Shown here piece after piece: positions 19,501 to 27,880 of a stretch of DNA of 64,000 bases; position 1 is the stretch's first letter; every line of letters begins with the position of its first letter. The stretch lies in contig NZ_SNYC01000003.1 in the NCBI RefSeq assembly GCF_004362715.1, positions 869,601 through 933,600 on the forward strand, given 5' to 3'. Source of the DNA: Pedobacter metabolipauper (GTDB lineage Bacteria; Bacteroidota; Bacteroidia; Sphingobacteriales; Sphingobacteriaceae). The translations under genes were made by a program, and so were the position numbers. Below the pieces are notes generated by a model. The model was not told where the DNA came from. It saw nothing but the letters and a program-made list of their open reading frames with translations, and searched no databases.

Positions 19501-22169
19501 AGGCGATCACCTTCAGGGGTTTTAATGCCGTAATAGTTATCATAAACATGGTAGGGGATACTAAAGTTATCAATGCTGAAATTACCACCGGCTTCAAATA
19601 CTTTGGTGCTAAAGTTAGCCTTAAGCATGCCGGGAGCCGTTTTATTCTCATTTAATCGGGTACTAACCTGTGCGCTGCCGTTTTCATTCAGCGTACCTTC
19701 AAAAATGGTTTTAACCTGCGATTCAAAAACGACCGTAGGATTATCAAATTCATAGGCTTCAAATCCTTTAAAGGTAGTTTTCATGGTATTGAGGTTCACA
19801 TCAACCTTGGCCTTCAGGTTCTTGCCGGGAGCACCAAACAGCCAGTTTGCAGAAAGCGTAGCGTAAGAAGAGCCGCCAAGCCCCAGGTATTTTGCATTGC
19901 CGATGTTAAAATTGATTTTCAGCCTGTTGGGCATGATGGTTTCAATCTTAATGGCTTTGTTAAATGTGGCCCCGCCGGCTTTAGCTTTAACCTGCCAGTT
20001 TCCGGTAGGGGCAGTGCTTTCAGTGGCCGTTTTAAACGTATAAAAACCATTTAGGGGCTTGCCATCAATAATTCTTTTAACCAATTGCCCCTTAGGATTA
20101 TATAATTCAAAGGTAACCGGATAGCCGCCAGGTAATTTTTTAAGTTTGTCTTCCAGAATGAGGGAGACAAATATGGAATCACCAGGGCGCCAAACACCAC
20201 GTTCACCATAAATAAAACCTTTCAATCCGTTTTGAACCACATCACCACCAACATCAAAACGACTCAGTGGGAGTGAGCTGCCATCGTCCATTTTCAGATA
20301 GCCGCGTTCATCCCCATTTTTAGCAATGAGCAGAAATGGCTTTCTTTTAAGATCGAATGAGGCCATGCCATCACCATCCGTTTTCACGGTAAGAATTGTC
20401 TGACGCTGATAATCCAGCAATTCAAGACTAACGCCACTCATCGGTTTTGCAGTTAAGAGATCAGTAGCAATGATCAGCATGCTGTTGTCATTGCCGCGTT
20501 TGGCAATCAGACCGATGTTGGAAGCTATGATGTTGCGGCTTGCCCAGCGCTCATTGGTATAATAAGAATCTGTACAAGGATTTTCGCGTTCCTCCCAGCT
20601 GTAATTATCCGGATAATAACCGTTATAATTCTGCCAAAAGTCATCGTCTTCATCAATTCTCTCACCGTAACCACCATAACTGCCATATTCATCACCGTTC
20701 TCAACGTTCTCATCGTTCTCATCGCTTGCTGCATTCTCTCCGTTATCACCATTCTCCGCATTATTGGCTGCGTTATCATCAGCCTCTGTACATTTAAAAA
20801 CATTATACTGCTTTCTAAAACCAATGGTAATGCGGTACATGGCACCGGGTTCAGTTTTAATCAGCTGGTCCAGATCCAGGGTAAAGCGGTTCTTTTTGTG
20901 GAGGTCGAGTGCCTTATCTTCATCGAGGCGAATTGTCTTTTGAATAACCGGCTTTGCAACCCGCCGAAGGTCACCACCATCCTTATAACCGTTGGTTTGA
21001 AAGAACTGGGGGATATTATTTTCATAGATCTTAATTACCGTAACATCAACTGCTTTTAAGTTTACGGCTTCAAATGGCAATACCAGCTTACCGGAGTTTG
21101 GTAAAATGGTGCCGCTACCAGCAATGGTTACCGCAGGGAGCTTATTCTCAAAGACAATATTTGCCGTCTTTCCGGCACCAAGCCCTTTACCATTAATATT
21201 CTCAATACCTGGATTTACGGAAAGGGTATAATTACCTTCGAGGTTAACGGGGGCATAGATCTTCACCTGGCTGCCATCAATGGTATAGCGCATATCGGAT
21301 ATCGTTCCAATGGTGATCAACCCGGACAGATCCTGGGCAACGCCAACGGGTTCAGAGAACTGCACCAAAGCAAAATCTTCCAGGTCCTGAACGGCCTTAA
21401 TGTCAAGCACTTTAAACACACCGTTTGCGGGAACATTAACTGCTGCCTCGCCTTCAGTATCGGCATCAATCGGATCACCAGACCATTTAAGTTTAAGGGC
21501 AGCTTCAGCATTGCTCTTTTTAATGCTGTCAATGGTAAATGCGTAGGTATTCTTTTCAGGGTTATGCTGCCACTTGATTTTAAGATCCTGGGCAAAGTCG
21601 AGTTTCAGCGTTTTTTCAATAGCTTTAGGATCTTCCTGATCTGAAGTACTCAGTTCTCCGGTAAGCTTCATATAATCCATCGAGGTATTATTCTGAGAGA
21701 TTAATCCATTATGAACCAGGGTTATGCCGGGTTTAATTACACGAAAGCTAAACTCAAATTCTTCCAGTCCTTCCTCAGTCTCTGTAACCTTATTGAGGTT
21801 AAAGGTAGCTTCGTATTCTTTAGAAGGCTGTAACGGTTCGTCGGGTCTAAACTCTACCGTCTGTGCATCGACCCAATAGGTTTTACCCTTGATGGAAGGA
21901 GAGAAGCTGAACAGATCACGATCATCGGCAACACCAACATCATTCATTGTTTTTACCTGGCTAGCCAGGTGGAGCCTGATAAAGCTTTTTTTAGAGATCG
22001 TACCAGAGGTATATGCTTCAACATACTTCGCATATTTCTGATTATAATCAGCAGGCTTCTCTTTTTTAAAGAAAATAAATATAGCAACAGCGATGAAAAT
22101 CAGGGCTGCAAAGCTAATCAGGAAGGTTTTTTTGTTTTTTTGAAAATAGGGGGATTGTAAAAAGCTCAT
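16521..22169 (-). CDS. Alpha-2-macroglobulin family protein (bacterial, thioester type)
   Basis: About 1882 residues from ATG at 22169; a TTG three codons upstream is less likely. Bacterial A2M proteins trap attacking proteases covalently in the periplasm. Features: an N-terminal hydrophobic anchor (about 15-35), MG-type beta domains, and a region around KGFIYGERGVWRPGDSIFVSLIL (MG2/MG3 signature). GCVEQTTSS follows, with the thioester Cys1434 and Gln1437, then an alpha-toroid thioester domain and a C-terminal receptor-like domain. Around residues 460-525 there is an unusual Asp/Glu/Asn-rich low-complexity insert. Directly upstream of pbpC, one base apart, so protease defence and wall repair are coupled. 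Confidence 0.93.
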   Translation of the reverse strand: MSFLQSPYFQKNKKTFLISFAALIFIAVAIFIFFKKEKPADYNQKYAKYVEAYTSGTISKKSFIRLHLASQVKTMNDVGVADDRDLFSFSPSIKGKTYWVDAQTVEFRPDEPLQPSKEYEATFNLNKVTETEEGLEEFEFSFRVIKPGITLVHNGLISQNNTSMDYMKLTGELSTSDQEDPKAIEKTLKLDFAQDLKIKWQHNPEKNTYAFTIDSIKKSNAEAALKLKWSGDPIDADTEGEAAVNVPANGVFKVLDIKAVQDLEDFALVQFSEPVGVAQDLSGLITIGTISDMRYTIDGSQVKIYAPVNLEGNYTLSVNPGIENINGKGLGAGKTANIVFENKLPAVTIAGSGTILPNSGKLVLPFEAVNLKAVDVTVIKIYENNIPQFFQTNGYKDGGDLRRVAKPVIQKTIRLDEDKALDLHKKNRFTLDLDQLIKTEPGAMYRITIGFRKQYNVFKCTEADDNAANNAENGDNGENAASDENDENVENGDEYGSYGGYGERIDEDDDFWQNYNGYYPDNYSWEERENPCTDSYYTNERWASRNIIASNIGLIAKRGNDNSMLIIATDLLTAKPMSGVSLELLDYQRQTILTVKTDGDGMASFDLKRKPFLLIAKNGDERGYLKMDDGSSLPLSRFDVGGDVVQNGLKGFIYGERGVWRPGDSIFVSLILEDKLKKLPGGYPVTFELYNPKGQLVKRIIDGKPLNGFYTFKTATESTAPTGNWQVKAKAGGATFNKAIKIETIMPNRLKINFNIGNAKYLGLGGSSYATLSANWLFGAPGKNLKAKVDVNLNTMKTTFKGFEAYEFDNPTVVFESQVKTIFEGTLNENGSAQVSTRLNENKTAPGMLKANFSTKVFEAGGNFSIDNFSIPYHVYDNYYGIKTPEGDRLSGMLVTGKDHKIDIVNVDRNGKYMTGGKTVDVELYKVQWRWWWEQDDENSFANFTQNSYNKLIKKENITIFNGKASWNLRINEPEWGRYLILIRDYNGGHVTGKSVYIDWPGWAQREQGSNPTEASMLSFTANKTKFNVGEDVVLTIPSAKGGRALISIENGSKVLKTFWADTKAGQTQFTFKAEKNMAPNVFANVTLLQPHAQTVNDLPIRMYGAIPLLIQDPQTILKPVIKMADKLKPETESSITISEQNGKAMTYSIAIVDEGLLDLTRFKTPDPHAVFYAREALGVKTWDLFDYVLGAWGGNLERILSIGGDGSINRNLNPAKANRFIPVVKYLGPFALGSGGSKTHKFKLPQYIGSVRAMVVAGQDGAYGFAEKSVAVKKPLMLLATLPRVIGPGETFTLPATVFATENNLKKVTVQLQAQNLQVVGSKTQQLAFKQPGEQLAYFEIKAPEITGIAKVKIIAQSGSEKAVYDVEIDIRNPNPYVTNVVSATIQPGTSWNLSYQPLGMAGTNSASVEVSSIPPINLKKRLGYLMQYPHGCVEQTTSSVFPQLFLDRLTALTETQKATAERNIKAGIAKLRGFQTTDGGLAYWPGDAAADEWGTNYAGHFLVEAQSKGYTLPVGMFDELVRYLKAKAGNWSPNSTNFYGGDLSQSYRLYVLALAKRPDIAAMNRLRGFEYLSVAAKWRLAAAYKLAGQADAANGLIRGLETQVKPYNQLGGTYGSDVRDEAMILETLTLLGRKAEAAQLLQPLAVKLGNDTWYSTQTTAYSLLAVAKFCGQNSSAANLKYNYTFNGKKGKVDAKDYINSNVLAAAGTVALTNTGNRVLFTRLILQGQPAAGQNNFQPNNPDILDINVSYKLLNGKALDPALLKQGTDFYAEVTIKNPGKMGYYEQMALTQIFPSGWEIINTRLNDNESMVASSPYTYRDIRDDRVFTYFNLRENETVVYKVLLNASYVGRYYLSAVQCEAMYNNNISATQNGKWVQVVK
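20600..20790. repeat. Low-complexity Asp/Glu/Asn-coding stretch in the A2M gene
   Basis: The minus strand carries tandem GATGAGAAC-type 9-bp units (clearest at 20695-20725), giving Asp-Glu-Asn repeats, followed by Gly/Tyr/Asp-rich codons. It interrupts an otherwise ordinary A2M sequence. Confidence 0.7.
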
Positions 22170-22230
22170 GCGTTTCAATTTGGTAAATGATGCGCATTAA
22201 GGTAGGCAAAAATATGTGGGTTTAAAAAAT

Positions 22231-22635
22231 CTATTTGATCATAACACCCGGCATATTTACAATGGGAATGCGGATCAGGTTTTCATCAACAATGCTTTCC
22301 GGAAGGAAAATGAACTTTTTATCGTAGATATTTCCAGCCATATAATAGCTTAACCAATATTCATTGGTCAGGCCAAATACTTCCGTATCAATGGCCTCAA
22401 CACCTGCAAAGGACTGAGGTTTAACGTCTCCCAGAAAATGTCTCAGAACAGATGTTTTTACCATTTTACCGTCTTTCTCCCCATAGCCTTTAGAGCTGAT
22501 CAATACATTATCAATCTGAACATCCTTAAGGTTTACCAGATAAACCGTCCAGTTTTTAACTTCCGGACTTTCATTAACCAGCACAATGGCCATTGCCACA
22601 TCTTCGACAATATTTTCGGGAAGGTCTTTTTTCAT
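22231..22635 (-). CDS. Conserved hypothetical protein
   Basis: 134 residues, cytosolic by appearance, no motif I can name. The protein alternates beta segments (WTVYLVNLKDVQIDNVLISSKGYG) with KKFIFLPESIV near the end, and looks like a small alpha/beta fold. It lies between topA and the A2M gene on the same strand: topA stops at 22658, 22 bases before this start. It may therefore be in an operon with topA. A perfect -7 box match for the A2M gene (CAAAAATA on the plus strand, 22207-22214) lies just after its end. Confidence 0.75.
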   Translation of the reverse strand: MKKDLPENIVEDVAMAIVLVNESPEVKNWTVYLVNLKDVQIDNVLISSKGYGEKDGKMVKTSVLRHFLGDVKPQSFAGVEAIDTEVFGLTNEYWLSYYMAGNIYDKKFIFLPESIVDENLIRIPIVNMPGVMIK

Positions 22636-22657
22636 ACGATATCTCTTTAAGATATGA

Positions 22658-25228
22658 CTATTTTTTCACTGCAGCTTTCTTTTTAGCAGCAGGTTTTGCG
22701 GCAGTTTTTTTAGCGGCTGCCTTTTTAGTTTTCGGTTCAAAAGCATTTGGAAGTTGCTCAACAATCAGTTTCTTTACTTCATCAAGTGAAATTACGGCCA
22801 GTTCTTCCGGAGTATACTTATCATTGGTAGCCGGGTTTTTACGCAGCTTCAGCATTTCTTTGCCAAAACGGATAAACGGTCCCCATCTGCCATTTTCAAT
22901 CGCAATCTTCTCCGTATCCCATGTCTGGATAAAACGGTTGGCTTCTTTCTCTATTTTCTTGCCAATCAGTTCTTCAATATCAGACTGGCTCAGGTTATCA
23001 TAATTATAGGCTTTAGAAACATTGATAAAAAGGTCGTTCCATTTAATAAATGGCCCAAAACGCCCTTTTCCTTTTGTTACCGGCAAGTTCTGGAAATGTG
23101 CAACGGGTGCATCTGCAGTAATCTTTTCGCCAATAATTTCTATCGCACGGTCCCTGTCAATAGACAACGGATCTTCATTTTTAGGAACAGAGATGTAAGC
23201 ATCGCCCCATTTTACATATGGACCAAAGCGTCCTACACCAACAGATACTTCTTTACCCTCATAATCTTCCAGCTGGAAAGGAAGTTTAAACTGCTCTAAC
23301 GCATCCTCAAGGGTAACAGTCCCTACAGATTGTGATTTAGCTAAACTCGCATAACGGGGCTTTTCTTCATCGTCATTCTGTCCAATTTGGACAAGGGGAC
23401 CAAATTTACCTACTTTGGCATATACATTCTTACCAGAAGCAGGATCAACGCCCAGTAAGCGCTCACCATTAGCCCTGTCGGCCGTTTCCAGCGTAGTTTC
23501 TACTTCAATATGGAAAGGTGTATAGAAGGAGTGGAGCATTTTTGTCCATTCCTGCAAGCCCTGAGCAATCTCATCAAATTCCTTCTCAACGTTTGCAGTA
23601 AAATTAAAATCTACAATATCTTTAAAATGCTCCACAAGAAAATCGTTCACCACTTCACCAATATCCGTTGGGAACAGTTTCGATTTCTCTGCACCGGTAA
23701 TTTCAGTCTTGATCTGTTTTTTAACGGCACCATCAGCCAAAACAATGGAACTGAATGAACGCTGGCGACCGTCACGATCTTCTTTAACTACATATCCGCG
23801 ATTCTGTATCGTAGAAATAGTAGGGGCGTAGGTAGACGGGCGACCGATACCAAGCTCTTCCAATTTCTTAACTAAACTTGCTTCGGTATATCTTGCCGGC
23901 GGTCTGGAGAACCGTTCAGTAGCATTCATTTCACGCAGGAACAACTCTTGTCCCCGTGCCAATGGAGGCAGCATATTGGTATCTTCAGATTCTTCCAGGT
24001 CTTCTTCATCGCTGGATTCCAGGTATACTTTAAGAAATCCGTCAAACTTTAAAACTTCACCCTCAGCAACCAAATTCTCTTTACGGGTACTGATCCCAAT
24101 TTGTGCGGTGGTTTTTTCAAACAAGGCTTCACTCATTTGTGAAGCAATGGCACGTTTCCAGATCAGCTCATATAAGCGTTGCTCAGAACTATCTCCGGGA
24201 ACGGTATGGTGGTTAAAATAAGTAGGGCGGATGGCTTCGTGAGCTTCCTGTGCACCTGCAGACTTTGTTTTATAGGTTCTTAGCTGGTGGTATTTTTCTC
24301 CCCAGGCTGATTTAATTTCTGTGGCAGCAGCGAGCAATGCCGTTTCTGATAGATTTACCGAATCGGTACGCATATAGGTAATGCGTCCGCTTTCATACAA
24401 GCGCTGTGCAATCTGCATCGTTCTTGAAACAGAATAACCCAATTTACGGGAAGCTTCCTGCTGCAGGGTTGATGTGGTAAATGGAGCGGCAGGATTTCTT
24501 TTCGCAGGCTTGGTTTCTAAGGATGCCACCGAGAAACCTGCACCAATACAATCCGTAAGGAATTTTTCTGCATCGGCTTCCTTTTCAAATCGTTGTGACA
24601 ATTCTGCTTTAACCAGTTCTTTTCCCTTACCGGTTAAAAACTGTGCAGTTATTTTAAATGCAGCAGACGCATTAAATTGATTAACTTCTCTCTCCCGGTC
24701 TACAATTAAACGAACGGCAACCGACTGCACACGACCTGCAGAAAGGGAGGGCTTGATCTTTTTCCATAGAACCGGAGAAAGTTCAAAACCCACCAGGCGA
24801 TCCAGCACGCGTCTGGCCTGTTGTGCATGTACCAGGTTATAATCTATAGTTCGTGGTGTTTCTATGGCCTTTAATATCGCAGGCTTTGTAATTTCATGAA
24901 AAACGATCCGCTTTGTTTTATTCTCTTTCAAACCAAGTGTCTCATACAGATGCCAGGAAATGGCTTCTCCCTCGCGGTCCTCATCGGAAGCTAACCAAAC
25001 CATTTCTGCTTCTTTTGCTAACTTCTTCAGTTCTGCAACAACCTGCTTTTTGTCTGATGGCACCTCATAGGTTTGAGCAAAATCATTGGCAATATCTATC
25101 CCCATATCCCCCTTAACCAAATCACGAATGTGTCCGTAACTCGATTTAACAAGGAAATCTTTCCCTAAATACCCTTCAATGGTTTTTGCTTTCGCAGGTG
25201 ACTCAACTATCAGTAAATTCTTCGCCAT
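22658..25228 (-). CDS. topA: DNA topoisomerase I
   Basis: 856 residues. Type IA topoisomerase that relaxes negative supercoils. Toprim domain at the N-terminus (LLIVESPAKAKTIEGYLG, and ASDEDREGEAISWHL with the acidic DxD-type residues). The catalytic Tyr285 is in GRITYMRTDSVN. The C-terminal half carries repeats of a GRFGPFIKW-type motif (several copies of G-R-x-G-P), as in zinc-less TopA of Bacteroidota. The extreme tail is Lys/Ala-rich (alternating KKAAAK), resembling histone H1-like DNA-binding tails. I see no matching zinc-finger cysteines. Confidence 0.96.
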   Translation of the reverse strand: MAKNLLIVESPAKAKTIEGYLGKDFLVKSSYGHIRDLVKGDMGIDIANDFAQTYEVPSDKKQVVAELKKLAKEAEMVWLASDEDREGEAISWHLYETLGLKENKTKRIVFHEITKPAILKAIETPRTIDYNLVHAQQARRVLDRLVGFELSPVLWKKIKPSLSAGRVQSVAVRLIVDREREVNQFNASAAFKITAQFLTGKGKELVKAELSQRFEKEADAEKFLTDCIGAGFSVASLETKPAKRNPAAPFTTSTLQQEASRKLGYSVSRTMQIAQRLYESGRITYMRTDSVNLSETALLAAATEIKSAWGEKYHQLRTYKTKSAGAQEAHEAIRPTYFNHHTVPGDSSEQRLYELIWKRAIASQMSEALFEKTTAQIGISTRKENLVAEGEVLKFDGFLKVYLESSDEEDLEESEDTNMLPPLARGQELFLREMNATERFSRPPARYTEASLVKKLEELGIGRPSTYAPTISTIQNRGYVVKEDRDGRQRSFSSIVLADGAVKKQIKTEITGAEKSKLFPTDIGEVVNDFLVEHFKDIVDFNFTANVEKEFDEIAQGLQEWTKMLHSFYTPFHIEVETTLETADRANGERLLGVDPASGKNVYAKVGKFGPLVQIGQNDDEEKPRYASLAKSQSVGTVTLEDALEQFKLPFQLEDYEGKEVSVGVGRFGPYVKWGDAYISVPKNEDPLSIDRDRAIEIIGEKITADAPVAHFQNLPVTKGKGRFGPFIKWNDLFINVSKAYNYDNLSQSDIEELIGKKIEKEANRFIQTWDTEKIAIENGRWGPFIRFGKEMLKLRKNPATNDKYTPEELAVISLDEVKKLIVEQLPNAFEPKTKKAAAKKTAAKPAAKKKAAVKK

Positions 25229-25545
25229 TCAGAACGTTTTTCTGCAAATAAAGCTATAAATAAGCCGAACTACAAAATATGAATCCATTTTTATGACAAA
25301 TAAATTTTAAAAAGTCTAAATATATTCCAGATTCCTGACACAATAAGCAAGAATCTAAATAGGGTTTCTTACTGTACCAGAGCAGGATTAGAAACCAAAA
25401 GTAAATTAAAGATTGTGTATAACGTCGAAATCCAATATCTGCTGGCTTCGTGGTTCATTGGGCAATACATCAACTATTTTACGCTATTATTATAATTTAC
25501 TAAACTTTTATCGCTTAACTTCGTAGGTATAAAAAAACCGAAATT
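25229..25545. other. Intergenic region between topA and the glutathione peroxidase gene
   Basis: 317 bases, AT-rich, no ORF or RNA gene recognised. TAACTTCG at 25516-25523 is a one-mismatch -7 box, 22 bases ahead of the peroxidase start. No convincing box was found for topA on the other strand. Confidence 0.5.
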
Positions 25546-26058
25546 ATGAATACATTATTAATCTTGCTGAGCATGTTCTTTACACCTCCTGCAAAAAGCG
25601 TTTACGACTTCTCTTTAAAGACAATAGATGGAAAAGATGTTAAGCTATCCTCATTTAAAGGCAAAAAGATCATGATCGTTAATACAGCTTCAAAATGCGG
25701 TTATACACCACAATATGAAGATCTGGAAAAACTGCACAAGCAATACGGTAAAAAATTAGTTCTGATCGGTTTCCCTGCCGGAAATTTTGGCGGACAAGAG
25801 CTGGCTACAAATTCTGAGATCCAGGATTTCTGTAAAAAGAACTTTGGTGTTACCTTTCTGCTTAGTGAAAAAACAAGTGTTAAAGGAGAAGACATCAATC
25901 CATTATTCCAATACCTGACTACACAGCAGAATCCTGATTTTACAGGTGATATTAAATGGAACTTTGAGAAGTTCTTAATTAATGAAAAAGGACAGCTTGT
26001 TCATCGTTTCCGTTCCGCAACAAAACCGATGGATGAATCCATTACAAAAAACCTGTAG
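25546..26058 (+). CDS. Glutathione peroxidase family protein (thioredoxin-dependent type)
   Basis: 170 residues with a short hydrophobic N-terminus suggesting export. The active site is visible: Cys51 in NTASKCGYTPQY (Cys, not selenocysteine), Gln84 in FGGQE, and Trp in the DIKWNFEKFLI motif completing the catalytic triad. FPAGNFGGQE is a slight variant of the usual FPCNQFGxQE: the second (resolving-type) Cys position in that motif is Ala. It would reduce hydroperoxides, more likely using thioredoxin than glutathione. Single gene followed by a strong terminator. Confidence 0.9.
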   Translation: MNTLLILLSMFFTPPAKSVYDFSLKTIDGKDVKLSSFKGKKIMIVNTASKCGYTPQYEDLEKLHKQYGKKLVLIGFPAGNFGGQELATNSEIQDFCKKNFGVTFLLSEKTSVKGEDINPLFQYLTTQQNPDFTGDIKWNFEKFLINEKGQLVHRFRSATKPMDESITKNL

Positions 26059-26077
26059 TCTATACCAGCTGCATAAG

Positions 26078-26115
26078 AAAAGAGAAATCCTTAACCAGGA
26101 TTTCTCTTTTTTTTA
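26078..26115 (+). terminator. Intrinsic terminator after the glutathione peroxidase gene
   Basis: AAAAGAGAAATCC pairs with GGATTTCTCTTTT around a seven-base loop and ends in a run of eight T. Confidence 0.85.
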
Positions 26116-26159
26116 ACACCCATTTGTATTGTTTACCTTAGCTTAGCCGTTAAAATCAT

Positions 26160-26945
26160 ATGCAACTTTTAAGGCCATTCCGAAATCAGCTTTTACTTCT
26201 GCTCTCCTTAACACTTGCATCCTGCTCCCTGATCAAGTCAGGATCCGGCAGCAGCTACCAGGTTATAAAGTCCACAAGAAACGAATATTCGATTAGCAAT
26301 GATATTGCACCCGATAGCAGCATTATCAACACCTATCTTCCGTATAAAGGACGCCTGGAAGCAGAGATGAGTAAGGTAATCGGGCATTCTGCACTATTGT
26401 TGTCTAAAAAAAGTAGTGATACCTTACCAGAAAGCCTGCTCAGTAATTTCTTTGCCGATGCCGTAACCGAACAAGCACTTAAATTGGATCCGAACATTGA
26501 TTTTGCCATACCAACAACTAAAGGCGGCTTAAGGGTTGATTTTCCAAAAGGCGACATCACCACGTCCCATGTATTCGAATTGATGCCTTTTGAAAATGAA
26601 TTGTATGTTTTCACCCTGAAAGGTGAAGATGTACAGCGGCTCTTAAATTTTATTGCAGGTACCAACGGACAGCCGGTATCACGATTAAGGATGAAGATTG
26701 CAAATAAACTACCTGTAGATGTATGGATCAATGGAAAGCCCTTCGATCCCAATAAAAGCTATAGCGTGTTAACTACCGACTATATATCCGGTGGCGGCGA
26801 TCATACGGTTGGTTTCGAAAAGCCAATCAGCAAAACAGCTTTAGGCTTAAAGGTCAGAAATGCGCTGATGAACTATGTTAAAGAAACTGAAGCCGCAGGT
26901 AAAATCATAAATTCAAAGACAGATGGAAGAATTACAAAAATTTAA
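26160..26945 (+). CDS. Lipoprotein with 5'-nucleotidase C-terminal domain
   Basis: 261 residues. The signal peptide ends in LASC, with Cys22 as the lipidation site. The rest matches the 5'-nucleotidase C-terminal (substrate-recognition) domain: LLSNFFADAVTEQA, TTKGGLRVDFPKGDIT, ELMPFENELYVFTLKGEDVQRLL and YSVLTTDYISGGGDHT. It lacks the metallophosphatase half, which is encoded by the next gene, overlapping by 23 bases. The two products probably form the complete enzyme, in the reverse order of UshA. Confidence 0.9.
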   Translation: MQLLRPFRNQLLLLLSLTLASCSLIKSGSGSSYQVIKSTRNEYSISNDIAPDSSIINTYLPYKGRLEAEMSKVIGHSALLLSKKSSDTLPESLLSNFFADAVTEQALKLDPNIDFAIPTTKGGLRVDFPKGDITTSHVFELMPFENELYVFTLKGEDVQRLLNFIAGTNGQPVSRLRMKIANKLPVDVWINGKPFDPNKSYSVLTTDYISGGGDHTVGFEKPISKTALGLKVRNALMNYVKETEAAGKIINSKTDGRITKI

Positions 26946-27867
26946 CCGCAGAAATTTTATTAAGGCAGGAGGGGTTGCTGCTGCATCTGCAGCCTTAAGC
27001 CTGAATGCATTCGATGCCATTGCTGCCGGCGATGTAATAAAACTTACCATCTTGCATACCAATGATGTACACAGCAGGGTAGAGCCATTTCCAATGGATG
27101 GTTCCAAATACCAGGGACTGGGCGGAACTGCGAGACGTTCTTCATTAATCAAAAAAATCAGGGCGGCAGAAAGGAACGTTCTTTTATTTGATGCAGGAGA
27201 TATTTTTCAGGGTACACCGTATTTTAACCTCTATGGTGGTGAAGTAGAAATGAAACTGATGACGGCTATGGGCTATGATGCCTCAACAATGGGCAATCAT
27301 GATTTTGACAATGGCCTGGAAGGATTTTTAAAGCAATTGCCGCATACCAACTTTCCAATCCTGTCTGCCAATTATGATTTCTCAAATACCGTGCTCCATC
27401 AATCAACCCAGCCTTATAAGATCTTTAATAAAGGTGGATTAAAAATAGGGGTGCTGGGCATCGGCCTGGAGCTGGACGGTGTGGTTGAAGGTAAAAATTA
27501 TACAGGTACCATTTACCTGGATCCGATTGCCAAAGCAAATGAATATGCAGATCTGCTAAAAAACGATTTAAAGTGCGACCTCGTGATCTGCTTATCCCAC
27601 CTGGGTTATAAATATCCGACCGACAAGGTATCGGATCAGATCCTGGCGAAAAACAACCGGAGCATTGATCTTATTATAGGCGGACATACCCATACGTTCA
27701 TGAATGAGCCAGAGGATGTACAAAATCTTAGTGGAAACCTGACCACCATTAACCAGGTCGGTTTTGCAGGAATAAATCTTGGAAGGGTAGATTATTATTT
27801 CGAAAGATATAAAGGTAAACGGATAAAAACCGCGGCACCCTACACCATATCTAATGAACTGGATTAA
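26923..27867 (+). CDS. Metallophosphoesterase, 5'-nucleotidase N-terminal-type, Tat-exported
   Basis: 314 residues. A twin-arginine signal (NRRNFIKAGG) precedes an Ala-rich hydrophobic run. The calcineurin-like metal motifs are complete: LHTNDVHS, DAGDIFQGT, MGNHDFDNG, CLSHLG and GGHTHTF. It ends after the catalytic domain, without the nucleotide-recognition domain, which is on the preceding gene. Likely releases phosphate from nucleotides or related esters outside the cytoplasm. Start codon lies within the preceding gene, so translation is coupled. Confidence 0.9.
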   Translation: MEELQKFNRRNFIKAGGVAAASAALSLNAFDAIAAGDVIKLTILHTNDVHSRVEPFPMDGSKYQGLGGTARRSSLIKKIRAAERNVLLFDAGDIFQGTPYFNLYGGEVEMKLMTAMGYDASTMGNHDFDNGLEGFLKQLPHTNFPILSANYDFSNTVLHQSTQPYKIFNKGGLKIGVLGIGLELDGVVEGKNYTGTIYLDPIAKANEYADLLKNDLKCDLVICLSHLGYKYPTDKVSDQILAKNNRSIDLIIGGHTHTFMNEPEDVQNLSGNLTTINQVGFAGINLGRVDYYFERYKGKRIKTAAPYTISNELD

Positions 27868-27880
27868 CTATATTCAAACG

